From assembly GCF_000337915.1 (NCBI RefSeq), contig NZ_AOJE01000016.1, positions 16,472 to 80,471 on the forward strand: a DNA stretch of 64,000 nucleotides, written 5' to 3'. Positions 8,360 to 17,721 of the stretch are shown one piece after another. The notes beneath the pieces were generated by a model. That model made no database searches. It was not told the origin of the DNA and was given only the letters and a program-made list of their open reading frames with translations. Numbering within the stretch: position 1 is the first letter of the stretch; each line of letters begins with the position of its first letter. The DNA is from Halorubrum saccharovorum DSM 1137 (GTDB lineage: Archaea; Halobacteriota; Halobacteria; Halobacteriales; Haloferacaceae). The position numbers were made by a program, and so were the translations under genes.

Positions 8360-8814
8360 CCGACGAGCGCGACCGCGGCGGCGCGAACGACGGCCCGGAC
8401 GCCACCGACCGCAGCGGCACCGATCACAGCGACACCACGGACTCACCCACCCGACCAATGACCGCCACCGACACCGACGACGACCGCGCACCGCGCACGA
8501 CCGACCCCGAGAGCGACGCGGACGAGACCGCGAACGAGGGAGGCGGTCGCTTCGACCGGCTCTCGACCGACGACCTCCGAGGGCTCATCGACCGGATCGG
8601 ACTCGCGGCGCTGATACTGCTCGCGCTGATCGCCGGCTGGAGCTTCTACAGTCAGGCGGGCCGCGCGATCCGGACGTGGCTCGACCCGGCGTACCATCCG
8701 ATCGCTCTCGCGGCGTTCAACCTCGCGGTGCTGCTCGTCGCGCTCGCCGGCGTCACCCACCAGCTCTACCGGATCCGCCGGAGCGAGCGTGGCGACCGAG
8801 GAGGGACCGAGTAG
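8356..8814 (+). CDS. Membrane protein with acidic N-terminal tail, function unknown
   Basis: A 152-residue protein with ~65 residues of Asp/Thr/Arg-rich disordered sequence and then two predicted membrane helices (around ALILLALIAGWSFYS and LAAFNLAVLLVALAGV) ending in a charged tail. It overlaps the PGF-CTERM gene by ATGA, so the two are co-translated and may act together at the membrane. No family is recognised with confidence. An internal ATG at 8458 would remove 34 disordered residues and is an alternative start. Confidence 0.75.
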   Translation: MTDERDRGGANDGPDATDRSGTDHSDTTDSPTRPMTATDTDDDRAPRTTDPESDADETANEGGGRFDRLSTDDLRGLIDRIGLAALILLALIAGWSFYSQAGRAIRTWLDPAYHPIALAAFNLAVLLVALAGVTHQLYRIRRSERGDRGGTE

Positions 8815-8838
8815 CGGTCACGTCGCCCTCGACGGCGC

Positions 8839-9183
8839 CTACTCCTCGGGCAGGTCCTCGGTGCTGGCCGGGATCCGCTCGACTTGGCCCGCGAGCGTCG
8901 CCGCGTCGCCCGCGACGGTGGAGGCGTCGACGCCCGCCTCGTTCGCGACCAACCGGACGTGCGCGGCCAAGAGCGCGAGCGCCCGAAGCCCCTCGCCCTC
9001 GCCCCCCGAGTCGCCGTCGCTCCGCTGGGCGAAGGTGGTGTCGACCTCGCCGTCGCGGACGACGCCGACGTGAACCGCCTCGATCCCGTCGCCGTCGAGG
9101 AGGTCGCGGGCGCGGTCGATCTCCGCGGCGAACGGGTCGTCGTCGGCCGTCGATCCGTCTGCGGGAACCTCGTCGTCGCTCAT
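8839..9183 (-). CDS. Conserved haloarchaeal cytosolic protein, function unknown
   Basis: A 114-residue acidic soluble protein. Residues 18-50 (FAAEIDRARDLLDGDGIEAVHVGVV) suggest a helix-strand start, and residues 65-105 form an amphipathic helical region. The last residues are rich in glutamate. No motif identifies a reaction. It lies 99 bases downstream of the Rieske gene in the same direction and may be co-transcribed with it. Confidence 0.65.
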   Translation of the reverse strand: MSDDEVPADGSTADDDPFAAEIDRARDLLDGDGIEAVHVGVVRDGEVDTTFAQRSDGDSGGEGEGLRALALLAAHVRLVANEAGVDASTVAGDAATLAGQVERIPASTEDLPEE

Positions 9184-9282
9184 GGGGGACCGTACGCGAA
9201 GCGGGGAGAAAAGCGCGGCGCCCGTCGGGGCGCGCGGTTTCGGCGGTTTCGGCGGTTTCGCTGATCCCGCCGGTCGCGTCGG

Positions 9283-10125
9283 TTACTCGTCCGGACGGGG
9301 CCGGGCGATGAACAGCGACTCTTCGAGCGTGAACGGGTCGTACGTCGACTGGTGACAGACGCAGTAGGTCCCGTTGGCGGCGTCGTAGCGGGCGGACTCT
9401 TCGAGTACCTTGTAGTCGGGGATACAGCAGAAGTGCGTACAGACGTTGAGGTACGCGACGAACCCCTGGTCGGTGGATGCCTGGAGCCACTCGTCGTCCG
9501 AGTTCTGGACGGCTTCCTCGATCCGCGGCGAGCGGATGACGATGGCGTTGAGGTCGGCGTCGGCGTCCTGGGAGCGCCACGAGACCGATGCCGGCTTCCC
9601 GACGCCGTCGTCGCCGATCCCGTTGCCCCACTCGGCGTAGTTCTCGAAGTCGTCGATGTGGATCCGGTCGCCGTCCTCGTACGTCTCGTCCTGCCAGTCG
9701 TACTTGCCGGGGGCCGCCCGGAACAGGTTGTCCGACTCGAAGTCCGGGGCGATGTTCTCCTGCGACTCGACGCCGCAGTACTGGAACCACGCGCCGGAGT
9801 ACGTCCGGCCGCCGAGTTGCTGTTGTGCGACCTGGATCTCTTGGCCCTCCTGCGTGACGGTCTGCGTCTCTGGCCAGATACCGCGGATGTACCCGTCGTC
9901 GGTTACCTCTACCGGGATCTGGGGGAGCCCGCGCGGCGCCGGGCCGCCGGTCTGGGCGATCGACATCGCGACGGTCGACCCGCCGCCGACACCACCGGAG
10001 GTCGTCAGGGTGTTCACCGTCGCCGACCCCATCGCACCGACCCCCGCGAGGGCCGCGCCGCCGACGACGCCCTTGACGAAGCGGCGCCGGCCGGACTCGG
10101 CCGGATACTTGTCGGACTGACTCAT
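9283..10125 (-). CDS. Rieske iron-sulfur protein (cytochrome bc-type) with Tat signal
   Basis: The [2Fe-2S] subunit of a quinol-oxidising bc-type complex, 280 residues. The N-terminus carries a twin-arginine signal/anchor (GRRRFVKGVVGGAALAGVGA), so it is exported folded and stays membrane-tethered. Cluster box I is CTHFCC and box II is CVCHQSTYDPF. Both cysteine/histidine ligand pairs and the two disulfide cysteines are present, with an extra Cys replacing the usual Gly in box I. The ATG at 10125 puts the Tat motif at residues 13-16; an upstream in-frame start would bury it. No cytochrome b gene is next to it in this window, so its partners must be elsewhere. Confidence 0.9.
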   Translation of the reverse strand: MSQSDKYPAESGRRRFVKGVVGGAALAGVGAMGSATVNTLTTSGGVGGGSTVAMSIAQTGGPAPRGLPQIPVEVTDDGYIRGIWPETQTVTQEGQEIQVAQQQLGGRTYSGAWFQYCGVESQENIAPDFESDNLFRAAPGKYDWQDETYEDGDRIHIDDFENYAEWGNGIGDDGVGKPASVSWRSQDADADLNAIVIRSPRIEEAVQNSDDEWLQASTDQGFVAYLNVCTHFCCIPDYKVLEESARYDAANGTYCVCHQSTYDPFTLEESLFIARPRPDE

Positions 10126-10320
10126 ACCCGTTGTTCGGGTTGGGCCGGTAAAAAGGGTGACGAACCCTCCACCCGAGCGGAAGACGCGGGGATCGCCGGC
10201 GATCACCGCTCGGGCTCGTCCGCGGGGTGTCGAACGATCGATCGAGATGTTTACTCAAAACCGAGGCAAACATTCGTTCGGGCACCGGCTTTAACCCATC
10301 CCGACGGGTGTATCTGTGGT

Positions 10321-13023
10321 ATGGTGTTGCACAATCGAGACGTGCGGACAGACGTGCGCGAGCTCGGTGCGCTCGTGGGAGACGTCTTAGCCGCGCAGGC
10401 CTCGACCGAGGCGTACGAGACCGTCGAGGAGCTCAGAAACGCGGCGATCGACTATCGGCGCGGCGACGCGGCGAGCCGGGAGGCGCTCCACGAGTCCGTC
10501 GACGGGCTGTCGACGACCCGAGAGGGGATCGTCGCCCGCGCGTTCACGACGTACTTCGAGCTGATCAACCTCGCCGAGGAGCGCGAGCGAGTCCGCGCCA
10601 TCCGGGACGCCGACGAGGAGGGATCGCTTCACGACTCCTTCGACGCCACGATCGCCGAGTTCTCCGAGGCCGGCGTCGAGGCCGACGAGCTACGGGAGCT
10701 GTTGCAGGACGTGCTCATCGAGCCGACGTTCACCGCCCACCCCACCGAGGCCCGGCGGGCCACCGTGAAAGCGAAGCTCCGGTCGATCGCCAATCACCTG
10801 GAGGAGCTCGACGAGCGCAACCTCACCGAGCGCGAGCGCGACGGGATCTGGCGCGACGTCACCGCCGAGGTGACCAGCCTCTGGGGCACCCGACAGGTGC
10901 GCCAGCGCAGCCCGGAGCCGGAAGACGAGGCGCGAAACGTCCAGTGGTACCTGGAGAACACCCTCTTCGACGTGGTGGGCGACGCCTACGAGGAGTTCGA
11001 GGAGACCATCTCGAAGGAGTACGACGACGTGGACTGTCCCAAGCTCTTCGAGTTCCGCTCGTGGGCGGGGTCGGACCGCGACGGCAACCCGTTCGTCACG
11101 CCGGAGGTCACCGACGAGACGCTGGCGCGCCAGCGCGAGGTCGCGATCGAGAAGTACCGCGACCGGTGTAAGCGTCTCTCGGCCGTGTTGAGCCAGGACG
11201 GCGAGCGCTACGCGGTCGACGACCGGCTCGCCGACTCGCTGGCGGCCGACGCCGAGCGGTTCCCAACGGTGGTCGAGGAGGCTCGCGAGCGCTACCCCGA
11301 CGAGCCGTACCGCCAGAAGCTGCGCCTGATGCGCGAGCGACTCGACCGCGTCGACGACGTGCGTCCCGGCGAGTACCCCGACGGCGACGCGTTCCTCGCG
11401 GACCTGAACGTGATCGCCGACTCGCTGGCGGCGGACGGACAGGACGCGGTCCGCGAGTCGTTCGTCGAGCCGCTCCGCCGGCAGGTCGACACGTTCGGGT
11501 TCACGCTCGCGTCTCTCGACCTCCGCGACCACCGCGAGAACCACACCGAGGCGGTCGCCGAGGCGGTCGCGACGGAGGGCGTCGACTACCGCGAGATGGA
11601 CGAGGACGCCCGGCAGGAGTTCCTTACCGAGGCGATCCTCCAGGACGACCCCGTCGTCGACGCCGACGAGCCGGGCGATGTCTCGGAGACCACCGAGCGG
11701 GTGCTCCGCCGGTTCCAGGAGCTCGCCGACTGGCAAGAGGAGTACGGCGCGCAAGCGATCGACACCTACTGCATCTCGATGACGGAGGAGCCGAGCCACG
11801 TGCTCGAAGTGCTCTTCCTGGCCGATCAGGTCGGCGTCGTCTCGCTGCCGGACCACTGCGGGCTCGACGTGGTCCCCCTGTTGGAGACCGAGTCCGCGCT
11901 CAACGGCGCCGAGCGCATCCTCGGCGCGCTGTTCGACAACGAGGCGTACGCGACCGCCCTCGAAGTCCGCGGGGAGGTCCAGGAAGTGATGCTCGGCTAC
12001 TCCGACTCCAACAAGGAGAACGGGTTCCTCGCCGCGAACTGGGACCTCTACGAGAACCAGCGCCGGATCGCGCGGTTCTGTCGCGAGGAGGAGGTCACCC
12101 TCCGGCTGTTCCACGGCCGCGGCGGCTCCATCTCGCGCGGCGGCGGCCCGATGAACGAGGCGCTGCTCGCGCTCCCCAACGAGACCGTCACGGGACAGGT
12201 GAAGTTCACGGAGCAGGGCGAGGCGATCGCCGAGAAGTACGCCAACCCCCGGATCGCCGAGCGCGAGCTCGAACAGATGCTCGACGCGCAGATCCGCGCG
12301 CGCCAAGAGGCCAACGAGGAGCCCACCGAGGACGTGCCCGAGGAGTGGGTCGACGCGATGGAGACGATGGCGCCCGCTGCCCGCGAGACGTACCGCGATC
12401 TCCTGAACACGGACGGGTTCGTCTCCTACTTCGGGCAGGCGACGCCCATCTCGGTCGTCGAGGACCTCAACCTCGGCTCGCGGCCCGCCTCGCGATCCGG
12501 CGAGCGCACCGTCGAGGACTTACGCGCCATCCCGTGGGTGTTCTCGTGGACGCAGACCCGGCTCATCCTCCCGGGCTGGTACTCGCTCGCGTCCGGGCTC
12601 GACGCCTACCTCGACGCGGTCGGCGAGGAGGAGGGCGTCGAAACGCTCCAGGAGATGTACGCGGAGTGGCCGTTCTTCCGCACCACCCTCGACAACGCCG
12701 CGCTCGCCCTCGCTCGCACCGAACCGGAGATCGCCGCCGAGTACGCCGACCTCGCCGATGACGACCTCCGGGAGCGGTTCTTCCCCGAACTGATCGGCGA
12801 GTACGAGCGCGGCCGCGAGCTCGTCTTGGCGATCAGCGGGCGCGACGATCTGATCCGCCGCGAGTGGCTCGAAGAGAGCCTCGACCGACGGAACCCCTAC
12901 GTCGACCCGCTGAACCTGTTGCAGGCGAACCTGCTCGGGCGGACTCACCGCACCGAAGAGGAGGAGCGGACCCTCCGGCTCACCGTCAACGGCATCGCCG
13001 CCGGGATGAAGAACACCGGATAG
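10321..13023 (+). CDS. ppc: Phosphoenolpyruvate carboxylase
   Basis: This enzyme carboxylates PEP with bicarbonate to oxaloacetate, refilling the TCA cycle. The 900-residue length matches the bacterial-type family. The catalytic histidine motif TFTAHPTEARR is near residue 140, the glycine-rich active-site loop FHGRGGSISRGGGP near residue 600, GYSDSNKENGF just before it, and the conserved C-terminal end GMKNTG closes the protein. The frame is open ~970 bases upstream in antisense sequence; the ATG at 10321 gives the family start. CTTTAACC at ~10288 is a TATA box ~28 bases upstream. It is divergent from the Rieske gene. Confidence 0.95.
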   Translation: MVLHNRDVRTDVRELGALVGDVLAAQASTEAYETVEELRNAAIDYRRGDAASREALHESVDGLSTTREGIVARAFTTYFELINLAEERERVRAIRDADEEGSLHDSFDATIAEFSEAGVEADELRELLQDVLIEPTFTAHPTEARRATVKAKLRSIANHLEELDERNLTERERDGIWRDVTAEVTSLWGTRQVRQRSPEPEDEARNVQWYLENTLFDVVGDAYEEFEETISKEYDDVDCPKLFEFRSWAGSDRDGNPFVTPEVTDETLARQREVAIEKYRDRCKRLSAVLSQDGERYAVDDRLADSLAADAERFPTVVEEARERYPDEPYRQKLRLMRERLDRVDDVRPGEYPDGDAFLADLNVIADSLAADGQDAVRESFVEPLRRQVDTFGFTLASLDLRDHRENHTEAVAEAVATEGVDYREMDEDARQEFLTEAILQDDPVVDADEPGDVSETTERVLRRFQELADWQEEYGAQAIDTYCISMTEEPSHVLEVLFLADQVGVVSLPDHCGLDVVPLLETESALNGAERILGALFDNEAYATALEVRGEVQEVMLGYSDSNKENGFLAANWDLYENQRRIARFCREEEVTLRLFHGRGGSISRGGGPMNEALLALPNETVTGQVKFTEQGEAIAEKYANPRIAERELEQMLDAQIRARQEANEEPTEDVPEEWVDAMETMAPAARETYRDLLNTDGFVSYFGQATPISVVEDLNLGSRPASRSGERTVEDLRAIPWVFSWTQTRLILPGWYSLASGLDAYLDAVGEEEGVETLQEMYAEWPFFRTTLDNAALALARTEPEIAAEYADLADDDLRERFFPELIGEYERGRELVLAISGRDDLIRREWLEESLDRRNPYVDPLNLLQANLLGRTHRTEEEERTLRLTVNGIAAGMKNTG

Positions 13024-13308
13024 CTCGATCGGGGGCTCGATCGACCCGGTTCGCCTGACGTACCGCTTGCACCGGTTTTTCTCGGACGCACCGATAGCCG
13101 AGGCCCTGCGATCCGATCACGACGGCCGATCGCCGCTCGACAGATTCTATATAGCGATACGAGATATATGTCGGCGAGCGCAGGAGAACCGGCACGGATC
13201 ACCGACACGAGAGAAGAACCGCCAGCGTCGGCGATATCGGACAGAGAGAAGCCCGACGGGGCCGCGGCTCACGGTGCGAGCGCGACGTACAAAAATCGAA
13301 TCGGCGAT
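13024..13308. other. Intergenic gap without a gene
   Basis: 285 bases between the convergent ppc and rps19e ends. It contains a short AT-rich patch (ttctatatagcgata, about 13144-13158) that looks like a TATA box on the plus strand, but the only frame it could serve runs antisense through rps19e. I see no RNA gene or repeat here. Confidence 0.5.
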
Positions 13309-13764
13309 CTACGCGTAGCGTTCGAGTTCCGGCCGATCGAGGTCCTCGAAGACCTCAGTGGCGACCTCGGAGAGGAAGGCCTCGCCCTCGTCGGAGACGC
13401 GGCGTCCCTCGCCGGCGGCGGTCGTGACGAGCCCCTCGTCTTCGAGCGCCTGCAGCGACGTGCGGATGAGCTTGCGGGAGCCTCCCTCGTGCTCGCCGGG
13501 GCGGACGGAGTAGCGGTTCGAGCCGCGCTTCTTCGAGCCGTACTCGGTCGCGAGCCGCTCGATGCCGATCGGCTCGTTCTGGGCGACCTTCCGGAGGAGG
13601 CTGGCGGAGCGCACGTACCAGAAGTCCTCCTGTTCCGGCGGGAGCTCCTTGCCGGCGCCGCTCTTGGTGAACTCGACCCAGTCGGGCTCGTCGATCCGGT
13701 CTTCGAGTCGTGCGGCGACCTCCTCGATGAGGGCGTCGGCCGGCACGTCGTAGATGGTTACCAT
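13309..13764 (-). CDS. rps19e: Small ribosomal subunit protein eS19
   Basis: Archaeal/eukaryotic-type ribosomal protein S19e, 151 residues. The opening MVTIYDVPADALIEEVA and the internal motif DFWYVRSASLLRKV are typical, as are GSKKRGSNRYSVRPGEH and the C-terminal LIRTSLQALEDEGLV helix. It binds the small subunit head and is needed for maturation. The ATG at 13764 is preferred over one 12 codons upstream because a GTTTAAAC box at about 13787-13794 lies ~27 bases before it and the family begins MVT. No ribosomal protein neighbours. Confidence 0.95.
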   Translation of the reverse strand: MVTIYDVPADALIEEVAARLEDRIDEPDWVEFTKSGAGKELPPEQEDFWYVRSASLLRKVAQNEPIGIERLATEYGSKKRGSNRYSVRPGEHEGGSRKLIRTSLQALEDEGLVTTAAGEGRRVSDEGEAFLSEVATEVFEDLDRPELERYA

Positions 13765-13786
13765 TGAGGTGAATTTCAGCCTAACG

Positions 13787-13794
13787 TCGTTTAA
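13787..13794 (-). promoter_or_regulatory. TATA box of rps19e
   Basis: GTTTAAAC, centred about 27 bases before the ATG at 13764 on the minus strand. It overlaps the upstream alternative ATG, which argues that the shorter start is used from a leaderless mRNA. Confidence 0.55.
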
Positions 13795-13890
13795 ACCCAT
13801 CGTATTCGAGAGGCGTCGTGTGACCCGTTTTCACGGGCCAGCGGCGCCACGGAACCGGAGGGCGACTCCCGCTGGCTCCCGGCCGAGCAG

Positions 13891-15234
13891 CTACTCGACG
13901 TACTCGTACTTCCGCTCGTTCATCCGGCCCCAGCCGGTGAAGACGAACTCCGCCTCCGGCTGCGTGAACTCCTCGATCTCGCGTTCCACGTCCATGTCGT
14001 ACTCGTGAACGTCGTGTACGTCCTCGTACTCGTCCCAGGTGAGGTCGTAGCGATCGGCGAGCTGGCCGTCGATATCTAGTTCCTCGATCTCCGCGCGCCA
14101 GCCCTCACGGACCGTCTCCGAGTGGATCTCCGCCTGCGCACCGGAGCCGTAGGAGGCGACGAGCAGCGTGTCACCGACGAAAGATCGGTCGCGGGTCAGC
14201 GCGTCTCGCAGCGCGCTGACGCGGGCGATATGGACCGAGCTGGTGTACCAGTTGCCGACCTCCCGCGAGAGCCCGAGCGTCGGCTCCACGGCGGTATCGT
14301 ACCACGTCTGGTACTGCTCGGTGGTCTTCAGGTCGTCCATGTAGTCTCTGATAGCCCCCTCGTAGGCCTCGCGGTCGGCGAAGTCTGCCTCGCGAGGCTG
14401 GCGGCCGATCTCGTCGGCGAGCTCGTCTTCGTACTCCGTGTCGCGGATGACGTGTCTGTACGCTAACAGCGCCGCCTTCCGGACCATGCCGGGGAACGGC
14501 GTGTGGAAGGGGGCGTACGCGAAGTCGTCGAGCGAGATGTCGTCGGTGACGGATTCGTAGTCTTCGAGGGCCTCGCGCATTCGGGAGAGGTACACCTGCA
14601 CGGAGCGTTTCCCGTCGACGCTGGGGAACTGCTGATTCGGCTTCAGAAAGTCCGTCTCGTCCTTCGAGCCGTACCCCTGATCGGTCGAGAGCGCGACGAT
14701 CGAGGGGTCCTCGTCGATCAACATCGCGACGGCGCCGGCGCCCTGCGTCGCCTCGCCGGGGTCGCCACGAGCGTAGAGGGCGGTGTCCGTCGTGATCACG
14801 ATCGCCGGACGGTCGCGGTTCCGCCCCGCTCGAATCCAGTTGTAGGCGTCGTCGATCGCCTGCGTACCGGCCAGACAGGCGAACTTGCGCTCGCCCTTGT
14901 TGGCGTGGGTGAAGTCGCCGTCGTACACCTGTTCGAGGCAGCCGGCGATGTACGTCGACACCGGCTTCGAGTGGTCGAACGCCGACTCGGTCGCCACGTC
15001 GATCCGGCCGATGTCCGCCGGCTCAAGCCCCTTCCGGTCCATCAGCCGCTTCGCGGCGTTCGCGCCCATCGTGACGATGTCCTCGTACACGTCCGGGAAC
15101 GAGGAGTTGTTGAGCCCGAGCCCCTTGGTGTACTTCTCCGGGTCGTCGCCCTTCTCCGGCGCGAACGTGCCCGGCAAGTCGAGCTTGAGATTTCCGGTCC
15201 AGATCTCGACGGCGTCGATCCCCACTGCAGTCAT
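13891..15234 (-). CDS. hmgB: Hydroxymethylglutaryl-CoA synthase (mevalonate pathway)
   Basis: Condenses acetyl-CoA with acetoacetyl-CoA to HMG-CoA, the second step of the mevalonate route to archaeal isoprenoid lipids. The 447-residue protein has the thiolase-superfamily catalytic cysteine at about residue 120 in FACLAGTQAIDDAY, the conserved glutamate in ATESAFDHSK, and the histidine region APFHTPFPGM near residue 240. The start MTAVGIDAVEIWTG fits the family. The mRNA points away from the pilin-like gene region and appears monocistronic. No HMG-CoA reductase is nearby. Confidence 0.95.
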   Translation of the reverse strand: MTAVGIDAVEIWTGNLKLDLPGTFAPEKGDDPEKYTKGLGLNNSSFPDVYEDIVTMGANAAKRLMDRKGLEPADIGRIDVATESAFDHSKPVSTYIAGCLEQVYDGDFTHANKGERKFACLAGTQAIDDAYNWIRAGRNRDRPAIVITTDTALYARGDPGEATQGAGAVAMLIDEDPSIVALSTDQGYGSKDETDFLKPNQQFPSVDGKRSVQVYLSRMREALEDYESVTDDISLDDFAYAPFHTPFPGMVRKAALLAYRHVIRDTEYEDELADEIGRQPREADFADREAYEGAIRDYMDDLKTTEQYQTWYDTAVEPTLGLSREVGNWYTSSVHIARVSALRDALTRDRSFVGDTLLVASYGSGAQAEIHSETVREGWRAEIEELDIDGQLADRYDLTWDEYEDVHDVHEYDMDVEREIEEFTQPEAEFVFTGWGRMNERKYEYVE

Positions 15235-15393
15235 ACACGGACCTTCATGCGGCCGCCATATGGCTTTGTCGATGGGCGTTTACGTCGATCGTTGTACTAT
15301 CGGTCGTTCGACTCGACCGTCTGATCCGGGTCGAAGACCGCTCCGGTCGCGGTGACGGTCCCGCCGCCGTGAACGTCTCGCCGACAGAGCCGG

Positions 15394-17247
15394 CTATCGC
15401 TGTTGGACGAGCCGCTGGTAGTCGATATCGAGGTCGTCGTTCTGCCGGTTGCCCTCGTACCGGACCGTGATGTCCTGTTCGGGGTCTATCGTCCCCAGAT
15501 CGAGGGTAACGTCGCTGTTCGAATCCGCATTGGTAAGCGTCGTCGAGCCGAGAGCCGTCCCGTCCTCCCCCTCGACGGTGACATCGATGCCGGCCGAGCC
15601 GCCCTGAAGGCTGACCGTCTCGATCCCCAGCTCCAACGTGTAATCGCCGCTCGGGACGGACTGAGTCGTCGTCTCGACGTCGAACGCGTTCGGTCCGGAG
15701 CCGTCCAGAACGGCGACCGTGCCGTCCTCGTTTTGCATGTTGGGGAAGTCGCTGATCGTTCCCGCGTTCTGCGCGGCGGTGTCCGGATAGAGCCTCGTGA
15801 GCGTCCCCGGCTCGACGATGTTCACCACGATCCGGTCCACGTCGTCGCCGGCGGTCGCGTACAGGTCGAACGAGTCCCCGGCCGCCGCCCCGTTGGGGTC
15901 GAAGGTGTCGACCGTCGTCATCCCGTCCGGACCCGTTTCGGGCGGGTCGGGAACGCTCGGGAGGTCGCTCACGCTCCCGCGAGGGGCGAAGGAAGCGTCG
16001 ACCGCGGCGCCGTCGATCCCCGTTCCCGACGCCGCGTCGGACACCCGTACGTCGAGCGGCCGGCTGGACCCCTCTTCGATAACTATCGGGTCCGCCTCGT
16101 CCCACTCGACGTCGAACGCTCGGTTCGTACCCGCACCATCGTCGATCTCGAAGCTCACCGACTCGTAGTCCGGCCCCCCTGTCCCGTTGATCGCGGCGAG
16201 AAGCGACCCCGTCTCGTTCGGCGTGAAAGCGGCGCGCCCGTCGTCGCCGGTCGTGCGGTTCGTGCGGGTCGTTCCGTCGAAAAGGACCGTCGCGTCCGGG
16301 ACCGGGTTGTTGTATCGGTCCCGGACCTCGACGCGGACCTGCTCGCCGGGAGCGACGTTCCCGTCGCCGACGGGGACGACGTACGCCGGTTCGGTCGTTC
16401 CGCTGGTGTCGAGCGACACCTCCGAGAGTCCCAAGCGGTACCGGAGCGGATCTGAGCCGTTGGCCAGCGTGATCCGCACCGTCCCGTTGGCCTCGGCGGC
16501 GGCCGCCGTCGCGCCCGCCGGAAGCCGTTCCTCCCAGCGGGTCGCGAGCGCGGCCGGGTCCGCCACCGCCGTCGGGAGTTCGAGGGTGATCGGCCCGTTA
16601 TCGGGGACGATCGGGACGGTGGTGTCGCTCGCCGAGACGGCCCGCGCGTCGACGCTGCGTCGGGTGATCCCGTTCTCGGAGACGGTCCCAGTCAGCGCGG
16701 TCAGGGAGATCTCCCCGTCCTCCGACAGGACGGTCTGTCCCGAGCGCAGGAGGAGCGCGTCGTCGAACTCGGCGGCGACGACCGAGTGCTCGTAGGTGAG
16801 CCGCGGAGCGTTCCGGAACTCGTTGTATCTCGCGTCGTACCGGAGCGATCGCGTCTCGTACGCCGGGTTCGTGCCCCAGTACAGACCGACGTTCTCGTGG
16901 GGGCCTCCGCCGATCGTCGCGTTCCGAACGCGTATCTCGCCCGTCTCCTGCGTCGTGAGCGACCCGGAGACGGGCGGGGGGTTCACGAAGAACGTCCGGG
17001 AGGGATACCGCGTCCCCAGCGGGATCTGCGTCGATCGCGTCGACCCCGTGGCGGCGGCGTCCAGGACGGCGTTGCGGAGGTCGCCGAGCCCGTCTTCGAC
17101 CTGCTGGCTGTGTTCGTACTCGACGTCCGCGTTCTCGGTCGGGACGACCTGTACCTGATAGATGCCCAGCGCGAGGATCAAGAAGCCGAACAGGATCACG
17201 GTCCCGACCACGACCGACTGACCTCGACGGTCGCGACTGAAGCGCAT
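15394..17247 (-). CDS. Secreted surface protein with pilin-like N-terminal helix and Ig-like domain (DUF7289-type)
   Basis: A 617-residue protein. It starts with a basic stretch and one long hydrophobic helix (RRGQSVVVGTVILFGFLILA), the layout of haloarchaeal pilin-like/DUF7289 proteins. The rest is predicted extracellular beta structure. Around residues 300-350 an Ig-like segment (VEVRDRYNNPVPDATVLFDG, GRAAFTP) resembles bacterial invasin/Big_1 domains. Threonine, serine and asparagine are abundant, so N-glycosylation is likely. No pilin cluster or peptidase is adjacent. It ends at TAG, yet another frame stays coding-like for ~30 codons past the stop (see findings). Confidence 0.8.
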   Translation of the reverse strand: MRFSRDRRGQSVVVGTVILFGFLILALGIYQVQVVPTENADVEYEHSQQVEDGLGDLRNAVLDAAATGSTRSTQIPLGTRYPSRTFFVNPPPVSGSLTTQETGEIRVRNATIGGGPHENVGLYWGTNPAYETRSLRYDARYNEFRNAPRLTYEHSVVAAEFDDALLLRSGQTVLSEDGEISLTALTGTVSENGITRRSVDARAVSASDTTVPIVPDNGPITLELPTAVADPAALATRWEERLPAGATAAAAEANGTVRITLANGSDPLRYRLGLSEVSLDTSGTTEPAYVVPVGDGNVAPGEQVRVEVRDRYNNPVPDATVLFDGTTRTNRTTGDDGRAAFTPNETGSLLAAINGTGGPDYESVSFEIDDGAGTNRAFDVEWDEADPIVIEEGSSRPLDVRVSDAASGTGIDGAAVDASFAPRGSVSDLPSVPDPPETGPDGMTTVDTFDPNGAAAGDSFDLYATAGDDVDRIVVNIVEPGTLTRLYPDTAAQNAGTISDFPNMQNEDGTVAVLDGSGPNAFDVETTTQSVPSGDYTLELGIETVSLQGGSAGIDVTVEGEDGTALGSTTLTNADSNSDVTLDLGTIDPEQDITVRYEGNRQNDDLDIDYQRLVQQR

Positions 17248-17337
17248 TACGAGGTGTCGGCGTCGGACAGGTATAAAATCCTCCGTCCGACCTCTCAGTG
17301 GCGATAACCACCGCAGTCGAGGGCGAAATCGGCGGCC

Positions 17338-17535
17338 TCAGTCGGCGGCCGTCCGCCGCGCCGTCAACCACGACGACGCGACGGCGACGGAGCCGGCGAA
17401 CCCGCCGATCAGCACGGCCTGCGTCCAGTTGTACCCGAGCAGGGTTCCGGCGATCGGCGTGACGAGGAGGAACGTGACCGCGAGCGCGCCGATCGACGAC
17501 GCGAGGGAAACGGCTGCTTCGTCGGAGTCGCTCAT
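17338..17535 (-). CDS. Small two-helix membrane protein, function unknown
   Basis: A 65-residue protein with two predicted membrane helices (ASSIGALAVTFLLVTPIAG and QAVLIGGFAGSVAVASSWL), a short acidic N-terminus and a basic tail. The ATG at 17535 is chosen because GTTTATC at ~17559-17565 (minus strand) provides a TATA box about 25 bases upstream. The longer frame reaching 17652 crosses this promoter. No family recognised. Confidence 0.65.
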   Translation of the reverse strand: MSDSDEAAVSLASSIGALAVTFLLVTPIAGTLLGYNWTQAVLIGGFAGSVAVASSWLTARRTAAD

Positions 17536-17721
17536 GGCCGCCCCTGGCGGGGACCGGCGATAAACCGGGCGATCCGGCGGCGTCGACGTCACCGTGGGAA
17601 TGACCGGCTCGGTCGTACTGCGCCCGAGATAAATTACATTCCGCGATATCAAATCCGATCCGCACCGCTACCCCGCCGCCCGACCGGTCCGTTTTTGCGC
17701 GCGGCGCGTGGACCCGCTCGT

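Noticed and set aside
10690..12306. 538-residue minus-strand frame in ppc
   Set aside because: Antisense to conserved PEP carboxylase motifs; no family likeness.
13168..13767. 199-residue plus frame with a TATA-like patch upstream
   Set aside because: Antisense to rps19e for most of its length.
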